13,578 nucleotides of DNA from Sulfolobus sp. UBA167 (lineage in GTDB: Archaea; Thermoproteota; Thermoprotei_A; Sulfolobales; Sulfolobaceae). The notes under the pieces were generated by a model that was not told the origin of the DNA, ran no database searches, and saw only the letters and a program-made list of their open reading frames with translations. Positions 6,886 through 13,578 of the stretch are shown here, piece by piece. Every line of letters begins with the position of its first letter. Within the stretch, counting starts at the first letter, position 1. The stretch spans positions 312-13,889 of the forward strand of contig DAHF01000138.1 in NCBI GenBank assembly GCA_002495845.1, given 5' to 3'. Both the position numbers and the translations under genes were made by a program.

Positions 6886-7593
6886 ATGACAAACAAAATT
6901 GAAGAAGCCCTTAAGCAGACTAGAGACGATATGGTTCTACCTAAGATTCATGGTGGTTTTTTAGATCGCTCTATACGGATTTTGTAGCAGGTCAGCCTTT
7001 ATCTTTATCATGGACAATTGGAGGAATCCTTGTCCTCTTCATATGTCTAGCTTACTCAGAGATCACCTTAGCGATGTCTATGCTTGGAGGAATAGTCAGA
7101 TATCACACTATTCCCACGGGAGTTTCATAGGACTTTTCGTGGCTTGGTCTTAACTCCTTGCAATATCTGCTAAGCCTACGATAGAAGCTAAAGCAATGGT
7201 TACGCATATGAGCTTGTTTACCCTCGTTAGTAGACCAATATTACTTGACCTTAGAAGAACTCGGTTTAGCTCACTTGATGCTCACAATATTCTTGTTCAT
7301 AAATTAGACGGGAATGAACGTACTAGAAAAGATAAGCCAAGGCGCTAGATGATGGAAGTTAATAGTATCACTTGTGACTATGCTGGTAATAATTACGTTC
7401 AGCATCAATCCGAGCAACTTTACAATCTCCAATTTCGCCCTATGTTGCTACCTCAGTCATCATAGCTATTCCTACGACTGGATTAGTTTTCCTTACCTAG
7501 ACTTTAGACAAGAGATAGAGTAAGACGAAGAAAGGGAAGAACCCCTGGAAGGATATACCTTTTGGTGGGATCAATACTCATCTAGGGCAATAG
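6886..7593 (+). pseudogene. APC-superfamily amino-acid permease pseudogene, frameshifted and truncated
   Basis: Pieces of an amino-acid/polyamine permease can be read in order across all three frames. From 6886: MTNKIEEALKQTRDDMVLPK; from 6969: the segment LYTDFVAGQPLSLSWTIGGI and beyond; from 7109: YSHGSFIGLFVAWS, then after an in-frame TAA (7151) ISAKPTIEA; from 7257: ELGLAHLMLTIFLFIN; from about 7450: VIIAIPTTGLVF; finally KKGKNPWKDIPFG, the conserved GKNPxKDIPxG motif of the family. At least four frameshifts and five in-frame stops (7151, 7305, 7350, 7498, 7516) break it. Similarity stops near 7575, about 235 residues in, so the C-terminal half is deleted. A TATA-like element at 6832-6840 survives upstream. 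It cannot make a working transporter. Confidence 0.88.
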
Positions 7594-7750
7594 ATGAGAT
7601 ATAGAGGCTTCGAATATGCATACGTAAGAGGTGCTATGTATCATGAATTGTTTTTCCGTGTCTCTGAACTTAAAGAAGTGAAGATATCCTATAAGCAAAC
7701 GGACGGCTGTTGTATCCTTTGTGCATCTCAACAACGGTGGTTTAAAGACA
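7594..7750 (+). other. Unassigned remnant between the permease pseudogene and the molybdenum hydroxylase gene
   Basis: A 61-codon plus frame (7594-7779) and a 66-codon minus frame both cross this stretch, but neither has a recognisable domain and both run into the downstream promoter. The plus frame immediately follows a stop in the pseudogene. I treat the stretch as leftover sequence at the deletion junction of the permease. Confidence 0.4.
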
Positions 7751-7759
7751 CTTTTAAGC
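7751..7759 (+). promoter_or_regulatory. TATA box of the molybdenum hydroxylase gene
   Basis: CTTTTAAGC is centred 26 bases before the ATG at 7781. This spacing decides the start against the longer open frame from GTG 7721, whose extra 20 residues would overlap the promoter. Confidence 0.6.
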
Positions 7760-7780
7760 TCACGGTCGAGAGATCTTAAC

Positions 7781-9808
7781 ATGAAGAGGTCTGATGTCCT
7801 TCCACTTCTAAGAGGAAAAGGAGGATACCTAGATGACCTGCCTTTTTCTGGATATTATGCCACTTTCGTTAGGAGCCCTTACGCGCATGCAAAGATCAAG
7901 GAAATAGACTACGACGAAGTAACCAGAAGAGGAGGTCTAGTAATCACTGGAAAGGATGTGGCTAATGTAGTTAACACATCAGGAGAAGAAGGGAGTTCGA
8001 CTTCTACTCCACCAATAGCAACGGATAAGGTTAGGTTCTACGGAGAACCCGTGGCCTTAGTGCTGGGTAAGGATCCTTATGATGCAGAGGACCTTGCTGA
8101 GCTTGTCAACGTTGACTATGAACCGCTGGATCCAGTGATGAACGTGGAGCAGGCCCTTAAAGATGAGGTCCTAGTCTTCGAAGAGAAGGGGACTAATTGC
8201 GTCTTTCAAAGAGAAATTAAGTACGGTGAAATCCCTTCTGATGAGGAAATAGAGCTTGAACTTTACTGGAGCAGATCTTCAGGAAACCCCATAGAGACTT
8301 TCGCCACTATGGTACTACCGGGGGATCCATTGGTCATCTTCACCAACATGCAGGCTGCATCAGCGCAGTCCTCTTTTCTCTCACCACTCGGAAGAGTGAA
8401 GATCAACCCCGTAAGACAGGGAGGAAGTTTCGGTTCCAAGTTCGCTGTGCTTAAATACGTTATGGCCCTTGGAGTAGCATCCAAGAAGTTCAATGTACCA
8501 ATAAAGTGGATTGAGACTAGAAGTGAACATCTGGCTGGTTCAAACTCGTCTGGGCCAGAGAGGACCTTCAAAGTTAAGGCATATTTCAAGAGGGATGGAC
8601 GAGTGACCGGACTTCACTTCAAGGTATGGGAAGACATAGGCGCGTCATTATATAACGGTCAAGCGTTCAAGCCACAGGGGATACTTGCAGGACCTTATAA
8701 AGTGAAGAACATAATTCATGACGCATCTCTAATAGCGACAAACAAGAATCCTGCAGGATATTTCCGTGGAGCAGGAACCCCACCTCATACTTGGGCTTTA
8801 GAGAGGACGATGGATTCAATAGCCGATGAACTTAAACTTGACAGGAAAGAGTTAAGGAGAATCAACTTAATTGACTCTTTCCCTTACGAGGCACCTTACT
8901 CCACTTATGATTCAGGAAACCCGTTGCAACTTCTGAAAATGGCAGTGGAAAGAGAAGAATGGAAGCTCAGGGAAAAAGGTTACGGTGTTGGGCTGGCATG
9001 CTCTACAGACCCCAGCACGCCAAACGGTAGCGAGGAAGTGTCTATAAGGACAGGCAAAGGTAAAGTGACGCTATCCATAGGATATGGGCCTGAGGGCCAG
9101 GGAAATGAGCACGCTGCAAGGCTTCTCGTATCTTCCCTACTTCACGTGGACTTAGGTAAGGTAGAAGTTGAGGTAGACGGCTCCCTAAACAGCTTCGGAC
9201 CCGGAGGAAGCAGAATGGCCGTCTTCTTATCCGGTGCAATAATGGGCGCCGTGAGGAACCTCATATCAGAAGTGGAGAGAAAAACTGGAGGTAAAGTACA
9301 TGATGGAAAAGTGGACACTAAGGAAGGTAAGATAGATTTAACTTCGGTAGAGGTCGAGGCAAAGTATACCTTCTCCCTCCAGAACAAGAGCAGGTACAAC
9401 GCTTATCCCTTCGCCTGCGACATCGCAGTAGTGAAACTAATTGACGAGAATATAGTTCCAGTAAAGATGGTAGTATTCATAGACCCCGGGACGCCTCTTG
9501 ACGAGGACCTTGTAAAAGAACAAGTGACTGGAGGAACTGCCATAGGTATTTCAGTCTCGCTGTACGAGAGGTACATATACTCAAGAGACGGGCAACTTTT
9601 GACTGGAACCATAGGAGAGTACGGTTTACCTTCCTCATCAGACCTTCCTCCCATAGAGGTCAACGTAATCCCCTCTCCATCTCCGTTCACTCCCATGGGT
9701 GTAAAGGGAATAGGTGAGATTCCAGTAGGTGTAGCTGCAGCTGCAATGTCGAGTGCAATAGAGGACACTTTGAAGAGGAGGATAACAAGAGTCCCTTGGA
9801 ACTCGTGA
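7781..9808 (+). CDS. Xanthine dehydrogenase-family molybdopterin-binding (large) subunit, orphan
   Basis: The 675-residue protein (from ATG 7781) is the molybdenum-cofactor subunit of a xanthine dehydrogenase/CO dehydrogenase-type hydroxylase. The a/b hammerhead domain is at the start (RGKGGYLDD, then FVRSPYAHAKI). Cofactor-binding marks follow: GGSFGSK (214-220, usually GGGFGSK), YFRGAG (327-332), GPEGQGNEH, and near the end GVKGIGE with the catalytic base Glu646. The CO-dehydrogenase-specific cysteine loop is absent at YFRGAG, so an aldehyde or N-heterocycle oxidase is more likely than CO oxidation. Family members are usually about 740-780 residues, so this one is somewhat short, yet the frame is intact. 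Usual partners, a 2Fe-2S small subunit and an FAD medium subunit, are absent from the window: upstream lies a pseudogene, downstream a convergent transporter. It must borrow partners from elsewhere, or work alone, or have diverged. Substrate unknown. Confidence 0.85.
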   Translation: MKRSDVLPLLRGKGGYLDDLPFSGYYATFVRSPYAHAKIKEIDYDEVTRRGGLVITGKDVANVVNTSGEEGSSTSTPPIATDKVRFYGEPVALVLGKDPYDAEDLAELVNVDYEPLDPVMNVEQALKDEVLVFEEKGTNCVFQREIKYGEIPSDEEIELELYWSRSSGNPIETFATMVLPGDPLVIFTNMQAASAQSSFLSPLGRVKINPVRQGGSFGSKFAVLKYVMALGVASKKFNVPIKWIETRSEHLAGSNSSGPERTFKVKAYFKRDGRVTGLHFKVWEDIGASLYNGQAFKPQGILAGPYKVKNIIHDASLIATNKNPAGYFRGAGTPPHTWALERTMDSIADELKLDRKELRRINLIDSFPYEAPYSTYDSGNPLQLLKMAVEREEWKLREKGYGVGLACSTDPSTPNGSEEVSIRTGKGKVTLSIGYGPEGQGNEHAARLLVSSLLHVDLGKVEVEVDGSLNSFGPGGSRMAVFLSGAIMGAVRNLISEVERKTGGKVHDGKVDTKEGKIDLTSVEVEAKYTFSLQNKSRYNAYPFACDIAVVKLIDENIVPVKMVVFIDPGTPLDEDLVKEQVTGGTAIGISVSLYERYIYSRDGQLLTGTIGEYGLPSSSDLPPIEVNVIPSPSPFTPMGVKGIGEIPVGVAAAAMSSAIEDTLKRRITRVPWNS

Positions 9809-9875
9809 TTTCCATTGTTAGCGCATGAAACTGATAATGAAATGTGTTTTCCTCTACATACTCTGATACTTGTCC

Positions 9876-9882
9876 TTTTTTT
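9876..9882 (+). terminator. T-run ending the molybdenum hydroxylase transcript
   Basis: Seven consecutive T follow the stop codon by about 68 bases, within the 92-base gap before the convergent arsB gene. No hairpin is needed for archaeal U-tract termination. Confidence 0.45.
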
Positions 9883-9900
9883 GAAAATGTAATTGATAAC

Positions 9901-11181
9901 TTATAAAATATAGAAAAGCATCCATAAGGAAAAAAGAGTTGCCACTAATACTATTGGGGTTGTGAGCAACCCTAAATATACATAAGTCTTTAAAGGTATT
10001 TTCACTCCATGTTTTCTATCTAGAGTATATATCCACAGAAGGGTAGCAAGGGACCCTATTGGAGTGAACTTTGGCCCTATATCATTGCTTACTACATTTA
10101 TCAACGCAGGCAACAAGTAAGAGGAGAAAGTATAGTGAATTACAAGAGAGTTAAGCATGACAGAAGGTAAGTTATTCATTACAGCTGCAGTCCCAGCGAA
10201 GAGAAGCCCCTCTGCAATCACGTTCAAAGGGGCAGGCAGGGAGAAGAGACCGTTAACCACGCTTGCCAGAAACTGCGTAACACCCTGCTTTCCCATGCCG
10301 AAAACAACCACATACATTCCCAAAGAAAACAAGACTATCTGCCAAGGTGCTTCCCTTAGTATCTTGCCCACGTTGATATCCCTAATCTTAGCCAGATACC
10401 CAAGGATGGCCGCTGCTGGGATCGCTATTAACGCTACTGGTATATCAACAAATGACGTGAGGAAGTATGCCAGCACCACAATGACCATAAAAGGAATCGC
10501 TAGGCCCACCAGAAGTTTGTCCTTAACTTGAGGAACAAACTTCGATATCTCCTGATTTTTATTTACTTTCCCTAATAAAAGAAGATAATACAATAATAAA
10601 GAAACTAGAACCGAAACAAAATACGGGAAAATCATATATTCTGTATAATCCAGGAAAGAGATCCCGAAGTAGGTCGCGTCTATTATATTTACTAAGTTGC
10701 TTATTATGAATGGAAGGCTAGCAGTGTCTGCCATGAAGCCTACTCCCATCATGAATATTACCTTTGCTCTTTCCTCCAGATTTGCCCTTGACATCAGGGA
10801 AATTGCTATCGGTGTCATCACAAGCGCCGCACCATCGTTAGCGAAAAATGCAGATACAATAGCGTCCAAAATCAGGACAGCTACGAATACTCTGAGGACG
10901 TTGTTCCCTACCCTATCTATAACGCGAAACGCGATGTAGTCAAAGAAACCCGCTTCATCGAAAATGAGGGTTATTATAATTATTGCAATGAAAGTGAGCG
11001 TTGCGTTCCAAACTATGTCGAAGACTTGTATCACATCTCCTATCGTTGAGATACCTAATGCCAGAGTCAGGACGCCTCCCAATAATGCAGAATAGCCTAT
11101 AGGAATTCCCTTCGGCTTCAAGTTTACAAGCAACAGAGTAATAATGAAGATCACTATCGAGAGTATTAACTTAATAAGCAT
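9901..11181 (-). CDS. arsB: ArsB-type arsenite efflux permease
   Basis: A polytopic membrane protein of 426 residues (from ATG 11181; an in-frame GTG at 11190 would add three, giving 429, close to the bacterial ArsB length). It should export arsenite, and antimonite, across the membrane. Marks of the ArsB/NhaD ion-transporter family are clear: FFANDGAALVMTPI near residue 115, ADTASLPFIISNLVNI near 150, a NNLPSVML loop near 340 and, near the C-terminus, NDIGPKFTPIGSLATLLWI, which closely matches the same region of E. coli ArsB as I remember it. About eleven hydrophobic helices are visible. A TATA element at 11201-11210 centres 25 bases before ATG 11181, supporting that start and a leaderless transcript. 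No arsR, arsA or arsC is nearby. Sodium/proton antiport or another anion is possible, but the C-terminal signature favours arsenite. Confidence 0.85.
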   Translation of the reverse strand: MLIKLILSIVIFIITLLLVNLKPKGIPIGYSALLGGVLTLALGISTIGDVIQVFDIVWNATLTFIAIIIITLIFDEAGFFDYIAFRVIDRVGNNVLRVFVAVLILDAIVSAFFANDGAALVMTPIAISLMSRANLEERAKVIFMMGVGFMADTASLPFIISNLVNIIDATYFGISFLDYTEYMIFPYFVSVLVSLLLYYLLLLGKVNKNQEISKFVPQVKDKLLVGLAIPFMVIVVLAYFLTSFVDIPVALIAIPAAAILGYLAKIRDINVGKILREAPWQIVLFSLGMYVVVFGMGKQGVTQFLASVVNGLFSLPAPLNVIAEGLLFAGTAAVMNNLPSVMLNSLVIHYTFSSYLLPALINVVSNDIGPKFTPIGSLATLLWIYTLDRKHGVKIPLKTYVYLGLLTTPIVLVATLFSLWMLFYIL

Positions 11182-11200
11182 TAGAGTCACTTTCTAGAAA

Positions 11201-11210
11201 GCTTAATAAT
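11201..11210 (-). promoter_or_regulatory. Probable TATA box of arsB
   Basis: The minus strand reads ATTATTAAGC, centred about 25 bases before ATG 11181. It is a weaker match than the other TATA boxes here, which may suit an inducible gene. Confidence 0.45.
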
Positions 11211-11280
11211 TCTATCTTGGTAGTTTCCTATCCTTCCAATGAATGCGTAAACTTACCTCCACTTAGATTTTGACTAGAGT

Positions 11281-11339
11281 GTATATGACTTTATATACAA
11301 TACTTTATAAAGTATATTAAATAACAGAGCTTTATATAC
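11281..11339. repeat. AT-rich palindrome cluster between arsB and the EamA transporter gene
   Basis: In 59 bases there are three overlapping repeats: an inverted repeat GTATAT/ATATAC (11281-11298), a perfect 16-base palindrome ATACTTTATAAAGTAT (11300-11315), and a direct repeat CTTTATATAC (11290-11299 and 11330-11339). The patch sits about 100-160 bases upstream of arsB and directly past the EamA stop codon. It may be an operator for arsB, a termination region for the EamA gene, or low-complexity sequence. Confidence 0.5.
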
Positions 11340-12181
11340 TACCTTTTTCCTGCTAGCCTATTCTCACTTAAGGTTATGTAGATGCCGACCAGCGTGACTA
11401 TAGATCCTATTACTTCTAATTGCGTGGGAATATCTCTTAGGAGTATAAACGACATAACGTAAGACATCACTGGGACTAGAAGCGACGAAGAAGACGCCTT
11501 TATTCCTCCCATTTCCTTTACCATGCTAAACCATGTAACGTAACCTGCAACTTGTGCTAGGACTGCCAGTGAGATCAGGATTCCGATTGACATAGGGCTA
11601 ATAATGAAGTAAAAGTCTATCGGCAGAAAAGGAATAAGTATTGGAATTGACACGAGGGATATGAAGGCGTTCAGTTCCAAGACGTTAGAGTTTCTTATCT
11701 TTCTAGAGAAAATTACAGTACCTAAGGCCCATGTTAAGCCTCCAAGTAGAGATATCATAGTCCCTAGGCTGAAGCTTGAGGAGGAGACGGAAATCGCTAT
11801 TCCCGTGAATCCTATGAGAACTCCCATTACTGACCTCAAGCTCAAATTTGCGCCTAATATTTTCTCTATTACAATAACAAATATAGGCTGAGTATAAATC
11901 ATGATCGCAGCTATCCCCGGGTTTGGGGATAATGCAGTTCCGAAATTTAGCAACAACATGAAAAACGCGACGTTGAATATTCCAACTATCAGCTCATCCT
12001 TTCCTTTAACAAACCTACCTTTAGTTAAAGCCAAAAAGAAGACCGAAGAAACGACTACACGAAACATGGATATTAATACAGGAGACGCGTAGCTTGAGGC
12101 TATCTTTATGAGCGGATAGGACGATCCCCAGACAAGCGCCAGAACTATAGCTAACTTCAAACCTCTTGATGATACTGCCAT
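11339..12181 (-). CDS. EamA-family (DMT superfamily) transporter
   Basis: The 280-residue protein has two tandem EamA repeats (about residues 8-131 and 139-272) of five hydrophobic helices each, the standard ten-helix drug/metabolite transporter layout. Family marks include the N-terminal ALVWGSSYPLIK segment and its counterpart GLTWALGTVIFSRK in the second repeat. Such proteins export amino acids, nucleotides or other small metabolites; the substrate cannot be read from sequence. The start at ATG 12181 is supported by a TATA element at 12201-12210. It reads in the same direction as arsB with a 157-base gap that contains arsB's own promoter, so the two are probably separate units. It is divergent from the cobalamin genes and shares an 87-base promoter region with them, which by itself does not show a link to cobalamin. 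Confidence 0.87.
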   Translation of the reverse strand: MAVSSRGLKLAIVLALVWGSSYPLIKIASSYASPVLISMFRVVVSSVFFLALTKGRFVKGKDELIVGIFNVAFFMLLLNFGTALSPNPGIAAIMIYTQPIFVIVIEKILGANLSLRSVMGVLIGFTGIAISVSSSSFSLGTMISLLGGLTWALGTVIFSRKIRNSNVLELNAFISLVSIPILIPFLPIDFYFIISPMSIGILISLAVLAQVAGYVTWFSMVKEMGGIKASSSSLLVPVMSYVMSFILLRDIPTQLEVIGSIVTLVGIYITLSENRLAGKR

Positions 12182-12200
12182 TAAGGAATCGTATCGACAT

Positions 12201-12210
12201 GACTAAAATC
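12201..12210 (-). promoter_or_regulatory. TATA box of the EamA transporter gene
   Basis: The minus strand reads GATTTTAGTC, centred about 25 bases before ATG 12181, implying a leaderless transcript. The match is moderate. Confidence 0.4.
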
Positions 12211-12240
12211 GTTGTCTGTGAACTACCGCACTCATGAACC

Positions 12241-12248
12241 CTTTTTAA
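12241..12248 (+). promoter_or_regulatory. TATA box of the cobalamin (cbi) operon
   Basis: CTTTTTAA is centred about 25 bases before ATG 12269, predicting leaderless translation of the CbiX-CbiC fusion. It rules against the in-frame upstream ATG at 12212, which would lie before the promoter. Confidence 0.65.
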
Positions 12249-12268
12249 CCCAGTTAATCATTTACCAT

Positions 12269-13279
12269 ATGGATAGCTTATCCATGAACAACACAGCCGT
12301 TGTATTGATAGGTCACGGTTCTAGAAGGAACACCTATAACCAAGACATAGAGAGAATTGTAAAGTCCTTGGGGTATGAGCTAAAAATACCTGTCTATCTC
12401 TCTTACAATGAGTTCAACTCCCCAAACTGGAGGGATCTGCTTGCAAAGCTCATAGAGAAGGGAGTCAAGAACTTTGTGTTTGGCCTAGTTTTCCTAGGAA
12501 GGGGGAACCACGTTTACCATGACATAATGGGAGAGGTTGGTGCGTCGAAAATAGGAGAATGGGAAAGAGTCAAGTATAAAGAAAATGAAATAGGAGTGTT
12601 CTTCACGGAGACTTTAGGTAGGTCTCCTCTAGTTAAAACTGCACTTAAATACCGATTAAGCAGGGCAGTCAACTTCCTACCTAGCATTGAGGACATATTG
12701 ATGGACCCTGAGGGAATTGAGGATGGTTCTATGAAAAAAATACTAGAACAAATAGATGCAAGAAACTGCAGGGAGAAAAGGATAATAGCGAAAGCAGTAT
12801 TCGCGGCAGGAAACTTAGACGTGGCTAAGTACATGTACGTCACAGAAGATGCCATAGACTCTGGAATAGAGGCTCTATCTTCAGGAGCCCCGATACTTAC
12901 AGACGTTAAAATGGTGAGCGCAGGAATAAGGTGGAAAGACGTCAGGTGTTTCATAGACAACCCTGAAGTAGCTGAATTGGCTAGGAAGAAGGCGAAGACG
13001 AGAGCCTCCGAGGCAATGAGGTTCGGGTTGAAGAACCCAAGCGTCGTAGTTATAGGGAACGCTCCAACAGCGTTAGCTGAGGTATTACAGATGGTGAAGG
13101 AAGGAATTGACGTTCCTCTGGTTATAGCCACGCCTCCTGGGTTCACTAACGCAGTAGAGGTGAAAGAAAAGCTAGTTAGGTCTGGCATACCTTCTATCGC
13201 GTTGAGGGGAACAATGGGAGGAAGCGGAATTGCGGCTTCAATAACTAACGAAATTGTGAGGTTGGCAAGGAATGGATAA
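12269..13279 (+). CDS. cbiX/cbiC: CbiX-CbiC fusion: sirohydrochlorin cobaltochelatase plus cobalt-precorrin-8 methylmutase
   Basis: The 336-residue protein joins an early and a late cobalamin step. Residues about 9-120 are a short archaeal CbiX chelatase, which inserts cobalt into sirohydrochlorin; GHGSRRNTYN supplies His16 and GNHVYHDI supplies His81/His84 as metal ligands. Residues about 138-336 are CbiC/CobH, which moves the C11 methyl to C12 to give hydrogenobyrinate-type cobyrinate. CbiC marks include TDVKMVSAGI (211-220), KTRASEAM (243-250), VIGNAPTALAEVL (261-273), TPPGFTNA and RGTMGGSGIAA (313-323). Oddly, where other CbiC/CobH proteins have the catalytic histidine in an RVIH motif, this has AVF with Phe178. 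The start at 12269 is chosen because the TATA at 12241-12248 predicts leaderless initiation there; ATG 12284 is an alternative. It overlaps cbiH by eight bases, so the two are co-transcribed. Confidence 0.9.
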   Translation: MDSLSMNNTAVVLIGHGSRRNTYNQDIERIVKSLGYELKIPVYLSYNEFNSPNWRDLLAKLIEKGVKNFVFGLVFLGRGNHVYHDIMGEVGASKIGEWERVKYKENEIGVFFTETLGRSPLVKTALKYRLSRAVNFLPSIEDILMDPEGIEDGSMKKILEQIDARNCREKRIIAKAVFAAGNLDVAKYMYVTEDAIDSGIEALSSGAPILTDVKMVSAGIRWKDVRCFIDNPEVAELARKKAKTRASEAMRFGLKNPSVVVIGNAPTALAEVLQMVKEGIDVPLVIATPPGFTNAVEVKEKLVRSGIPSIALRGTMGGSGIAASITNEIVRLARNG

Positions 13280-13578
13280 AGGTTCAATTTTCGTTGTCGG
13301 ACTCGGACCTGGTAGCAAAGAGTACAGGACCATCAGGGCACAGCAGGTCTTAGAGGAGGCGGAAGTCATAGTGGGGTATAACACTTACCTCAAGATGATA
13401 AAGGACGTAACTGAAGGGAAAGAGGTTATTGGAGCCAGGATGAAGGAAGAAGTGTTCAGGGCAAAGGTAACTATTGAAAAAGCATTGGAAGGCAAGAGAG
13501 TGGCTTTAGTCTCCAGCGGAGACCCTCAAGTATACGGTATGGCTAGCCTCCTCCTCGATATGATGATTAGGCATGGTT
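13272..13578 (+). CDS. cbiH: Precorrin-3B C17-methyltransferase (partial, C-terminus off the window)
   Basis: The first 102 residues are present. They show the SAM-dependent tetrapyrrole methylase fold: GLGPGS at 10-15, EVIVGYNTYL at 31-40 and SSGDPQVYGMA at 81-91. The VGYxTYL plus SSGDPxVYGMA combination is typical of CbiH/CobJ, which methylates C17 and contracts the ring in cobalamin synthesis. The ATG at 13272 overlaps the end of the CbiX-CbiC gene by eight bases, pointing to translational coupling. A GTGAGG stretch at 13255-13260 could act as a weak Shine-Dalgarno. The gene continues past the right edge. Confidence 0.9.
   Translation, partial: MDKGSIFVVGLGPGSKEYRTIRAQQVLEEAEVIVGYNTYLKMIKDVTEGKEVIGARMKEEVFRAKVTIEKALEGKRVALVSSGDPQVYGMASLLLDMMIRHG

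Noticed and set aside
7594..7779. Plus-strand 61-codon frame with two adjacent cysteines before the molybdenum subunit, considered as a remnant of a 2Fe-2S or FAD subunit
   Set aside because: None of the ferredoxin cysteine spacings or FAD-binding motifs are present, and the frame runs through the downstream promoter.
9403..9768. Minus-strand 121-codon frame opposite the end of the molybdenum subunit gene
   Set aside because: It is an antisense shadow: the plus strand here encodes the conserved GVKGIGE catalytic region.
9829..9873. Possible C/D box small RNA in the gap after the molybdenum subunit gene (TGATAATGA ... CTGATA)
   Set aside because: The C box is not a proper RTGATGA and no C'/D' pair with correct spacing is present.
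12514..13287. Long minus-strand open frame (257 codons) opposite the CbiX-CbiC gene
   Set aside because: It is the antisense shadow of a well-supported gene with conserved motifs; its translation has no recognisable domain and it has no promoter.

Overview
The window looks like a piece of a Sulfolobales (thermoacidophilic crenarchaeal) chromosome. The main clue is promoter architecture. Nearly every gene has a T-rich archaeal TATA element (variants of TTTTTTAA) centred about 25 bases before its start codon, so most transcripts should be leaderless. A GGTGA-type Shine-Dalgarno appears clearly only once. Other clues are a PibD (class III) signal peptide on a solute-binding protein, and a CbiX-CbiC fusion beside cbiH. 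Genus is not resolved; the base composition would suit Metallosphaera or Acidianus-like genomes, which is inference only.

Layout. Bases 1-922 (minus) carry most of a cytoplasmic HtrA-like serine protease with a PDZ domain that runs off the left edge. Bases 923-1534 hold no convincing gene, only a possible decayed frame and T-rich termination signals. Bases 1535-5756 are a complete carbohydrate-type (CUT1) ABC importer: a membrane-tethered solute-binding protein on minus, and divergently a MalK-like ATPase followed, with a 4-base overlap, by one protein that fuses both permease halves. Bases 5796-6380 encode a metal-dependent cyclase/kynurenine-formamidase-like hydrolase with its own promoter.

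Bases 6381-7780 are decayed ground: a possible small cysteine-rich ORF on minus (6533-6655) and a heavily frameshifted APC-family amino-acid permease pseudogene (6886-7593). Bases 7781-9808 encode an orphan molybdenum hydroxylase large subunit without its iron-sulfur and FAD partners nearby. Two minus-strand membrane transporters follow: ArsB (arsenite efflux) and an EamA/DMT permease, separated by an AT-rich patch with a perfect 16-base palindrome. The right end is the start of an anaerobic-type cobalamin operon: a CbiX-CbiC fusion overlapping cbiH, which runs off the window.

The best candidates for a second look are the fused CUT1 permease with its bindosome-type binding protein, the replacement of the expected catalytic histidine in the CbiC domain by phenylalanine, the leader-peptide-like frame and repeat at the ATPase start, the small cysteine-rich ORF, and the orphan molybdenum subunit. 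I found no CRISPR array, tRNA, rRNA or intact insertion sequence, and no wholly new multi-gene defence or metabolic system.
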